A stretch of 64,000 nucleotides of DNA from Rhodococcus sp. 4CII (GTDB lineage: Bacteria; Actinomycetota; Actinomycetes; Mycobacteriales; Mycobacteriaceae), in contig NZ_JACCFE010000002.1 of assembly GCF_014256275.1 (NCBI RefSeq), forward strand, positions 6,336,001 through 6,400,000, written 5' to 3'. This document shows positions 62,715-64,000 of the stretch, piece by piece. The notes under the pieces are model-generated. The model saw only the letters and a program-made list of their open reading frames with translations, did not search any database and was not told the origin of the DNA. Position numbers and translations under genes: made by a program. Within the stretch, counting starts at the first letter, position 1; each line of letters opens with the position of its first letter.

Positions 62715-63365
62715 ATGCGTTTTCTCATCGGACTGCTCCGGCAGACCTGGGCCGGGCTCCTCGTCCTGCTCGCACTCACGGCCGTTCTCGGCGTGCTCTA
62801 TCCCGCCGCGGTGTGGGGGGTGAGCAGGATCGGCGCCGGCGCGGCCGAGGGTTCTCCCCTGCGGGACAGCACCGGGTGCGTCATCGGAAGCCGGTGGGTC
62901 GGTGTCGACCCGCAGGTGCCGGCAGGGCAGCCGGACCCGTACTTCCACAACCGGGTGACCGGGTCGGTGTCCGATGGGGATCCGTTCACCCCCGGCGACC
63001 CCGCGACGGCGCTGCCCACCAACCAGGGACCGAGCAGTGAGATCCTGGCGTCGTTCGTCGCCGAGCGCCGTGCCGCGATCGCCGCGCGCGAGGGCGTCGA
63101 TCCCGGCGACGTTCCGGCCGACGCGGTCACCGGATCGGGCTCCGGCATCGACCCGCACATCAGCCCCGCGTATGCGGCATTGCAGGTGCGGAGGGCCGCG
63201 GAGGCGAACGGCCTCAGCGAGATCCGGGTCCGGCAGCTCGTCGCCGAGAACACCGAGGGACGGCAACTCGGGTTCCTCGGCGAGGAACGGGTGAACGTCC
63301 TCGAACTGAACCTGGCGCTCGGCCTGACCGCACCCGAGTGCACGGCACCGACCGCTGGTGGATGA
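62715..63365 (+). CDS. kdpC: potassium-transporting ATPase subunit C
   Basis: A 216-residue subunit with one N-terminal membrane span (about 10-38) and an extracytoplasmic domain. RWVGVDPQVPAGQPDPYFHNR, ALPTNQGPSS, GSGSGIDPHISPAYA and the final NVLELNLAL are conserved KdpC stretches. It stabilises and assists the KdpA-KdpB pump. It starts 6 bases after kdpB. Confidence 0.95.
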   Translation: MRFLIGLLRQTWAGLLVLLALTAVLGVLYPAAVWGVSRIGAGAAEGSPLRDSTGCVIGSRWVGVDPQVPAGQPDPYFHNRVTGSVSDGDPFTPGDPATALPTNQGPSSEILASFVAERRAAIAAREGVDPGDVPADAVTGSGSGIDPHISPAYAALQVRRAAEANGLSEIRVRQLVAENTEGRQLGFLGEERVNVLELNLALGLTAPECTAPTAGG

Positions 63366-63372
63366 TGACGAG

Positions 63373-64000
63373 GTGAGTGGTACCGGATCCGACGGCGAGC
63401 GCCGGGACGTCGAACGCCGGCGCGGTGAACTGCGCATCTATCTCGGTGCGGCACCGGGTGTCGGCAAGACGTACGCCATGCTCGGTGAGGCCCACCGCCG
63501 CCGGGAGCGGGGATGCGACGTGGTCGCGGCCGTGGTGGAAACCCACGGCCGCGACCGCACGGCGGCGCAGCTCGGTGACCTCGAACTGATTCCGCCCAAG
63601 GTCATCGCCTACCGCGGCACGCTCGGCCGGGAGCTGGACGTCGAGGCGGTGCTGGCGCGCTCACCGGCACTCGTGCTCGTCGACGAGCTCGCGCACACGA
63701 ACACGCCGGGCAGCGTCCACGAGAAACGCTGGCAGGACGTGGAGATACTCCTCGCCGCCGGCATCGACGTCCTGTCGACGCTCAATGTCCAGCACCTCGA
63801 GAGCCTCAACGACGTGGTCCAGCGAATCACCGGGGTGGTGCAGCAGGAAACGGTCCCCGACAAGGTGGTGCGCGCGGCCACCCAGGTGGAGCTGGTGGAC
63901 ATCACCCCGGAGGCATTGCGCCGCAGACTGTCCCACGGAAACATCTACGCCGCGGAGAAGGTCGACGCCGCGCTCGGCAACTATTTCCGGAAAGGGAATC
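63373..64000 (+). CDS. kdpD: osmosensitive potassium channel histidine kinase KdpD, N-terminal part
   Basis: Open to the window end. The visible 209 residues are the KdpD sensor domain: Walker A GAAPGVGKTYAML near residue 30, VVETHGRDRTA, Walker B LVLVDELAHTNTPG and the LNVQHLESLND stretch. This domain binds ATP and cyclic-di-AMP in other bacteria. The membrane, GAF and kinase parts lie beyond the window. GTG 63373 is 7 bases after the kdpC stop. kdpE presumably follows. Confidence 0.93.
   Translation, partial: MSGTGSDGERRDVERRRGELRIYLGAAPGVGKTYAMLGEAHRRRERGCDVVAAVVETHGRDRTAAQLGDLELIPPKVIAYRGTLGRELDVEAVLARSPALVLVDELAHTNTPGSVHEKRWQDVEILLAAGIDVLSTLNVQHLESLNDVVQRITGVVQQETVPDKVVRAATQVELVDITPEALRRRLSHGNIYAAEKVDAALGNYFRKGN

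Overview
The window is chromosomal DNA of a high-GC actinomycete of the order Mycobacteriales. The strong GC bias at third codon positions, the frequent GTG starts and the gene order all point to Rhodococcus or a close relative. From memory of the M. tuberculosis gene order, the region follows the core block running from degV/comEA/comEC through holA, rpsT, the ATP-grasp/alpha-E/transglutaminase trio, lepA, the trehalase, the sulfate ABC transporter and sirA-cysH to hemW, hrcA-dnaJ2-rsmE, phoH-ybeY-corC-era. Lineage-specific inserts interrupt it. No tRNA, rRNA, CRISPR array, insertion sequence or prophage was seen.

Layout. 1-4.5 kb: end of degV, comEA, a short comEC, an F420-type oxidoreductase and a microprotein. 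4.5-8.9 kb: accessory enzymes (GAF-ANTAR regulator, carboxylesterase, YbdK-type ligase, an unknown). 8.9-21.5 kb: core genes holA, rpsT, the peptide-ligase-like trio, an aquaporin, an SGNH hydrolase, a PemK-like protein, lepA, an NMO-type oxidoreductase, the GH15 trehalase and two small membrane proteins. 21.5-27.2 kb: sulfate uptake (Cys leader peptide, cysP-cysT-cysW-cysA) and a sulfatase. 27.2-30.9 kb: stf0-cysD-cysNC on the minus strand, a dedicated PAPS and sulfotransferase module. 31-33.9 kb: a universal stress protein, sigL-rslA and a lipoprotein cupredoxin. 34-38.5 kb: a four-gene biosynthetic operon (ThDP enzyme, SRPBCC protein, KAS III-like protein, PLP aminotransferase). 38.4-44.1 kb: the assimilatory operon Cys leader-sirA-cysH-cysD-cysN-cbiX on the minus strand. 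44.3-54.3 kb: hemW, hrcA-dnaJ2-rsmE, an esterase and phoH-ybeY-corC-CDA-like-era. 54.3-58.6 kb: TetR/amidase and a divergent MocR/FMN-barrel pair. 58.7-64 kb: kdpFABC and the start of kdpD.

How it works together. The theme is sulfur. Sulfate enters through CysPTWA and is activated by one of two CysD/CysN modules. One lacks an APS kinase and sits with APS reductase (CysH), sulfite reductase (SirA) and the siroheme chelatase, so it feeds cysteine synthesis. The other is fused to an APS kinase and sits with an Stf0-type sulfotransferase, so it makes PAPS for a sulfated metabolite. Both the uptake and the reduction operons are preceded by short, apparently leaderless ORFs ending in cysteine codons (cysteine-responsive attenuators of the type known in mycobacteria). 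The sulfation operon has no such leader.

The most novel item is a link between sigL and the four-gene operon next door. The sequence upstream of sigL (TGAACC-N16-CGTGTG) recurs with identical hexamers and identical spacing 1.9 kb downstream, in front of that operon. One operon enzyme, the KAS III-like protein, keeps the nucleophilic Cys but has Asn where the catalytic His should be. This suggests an undescribed, SigL-controlled small-molecule pathway.
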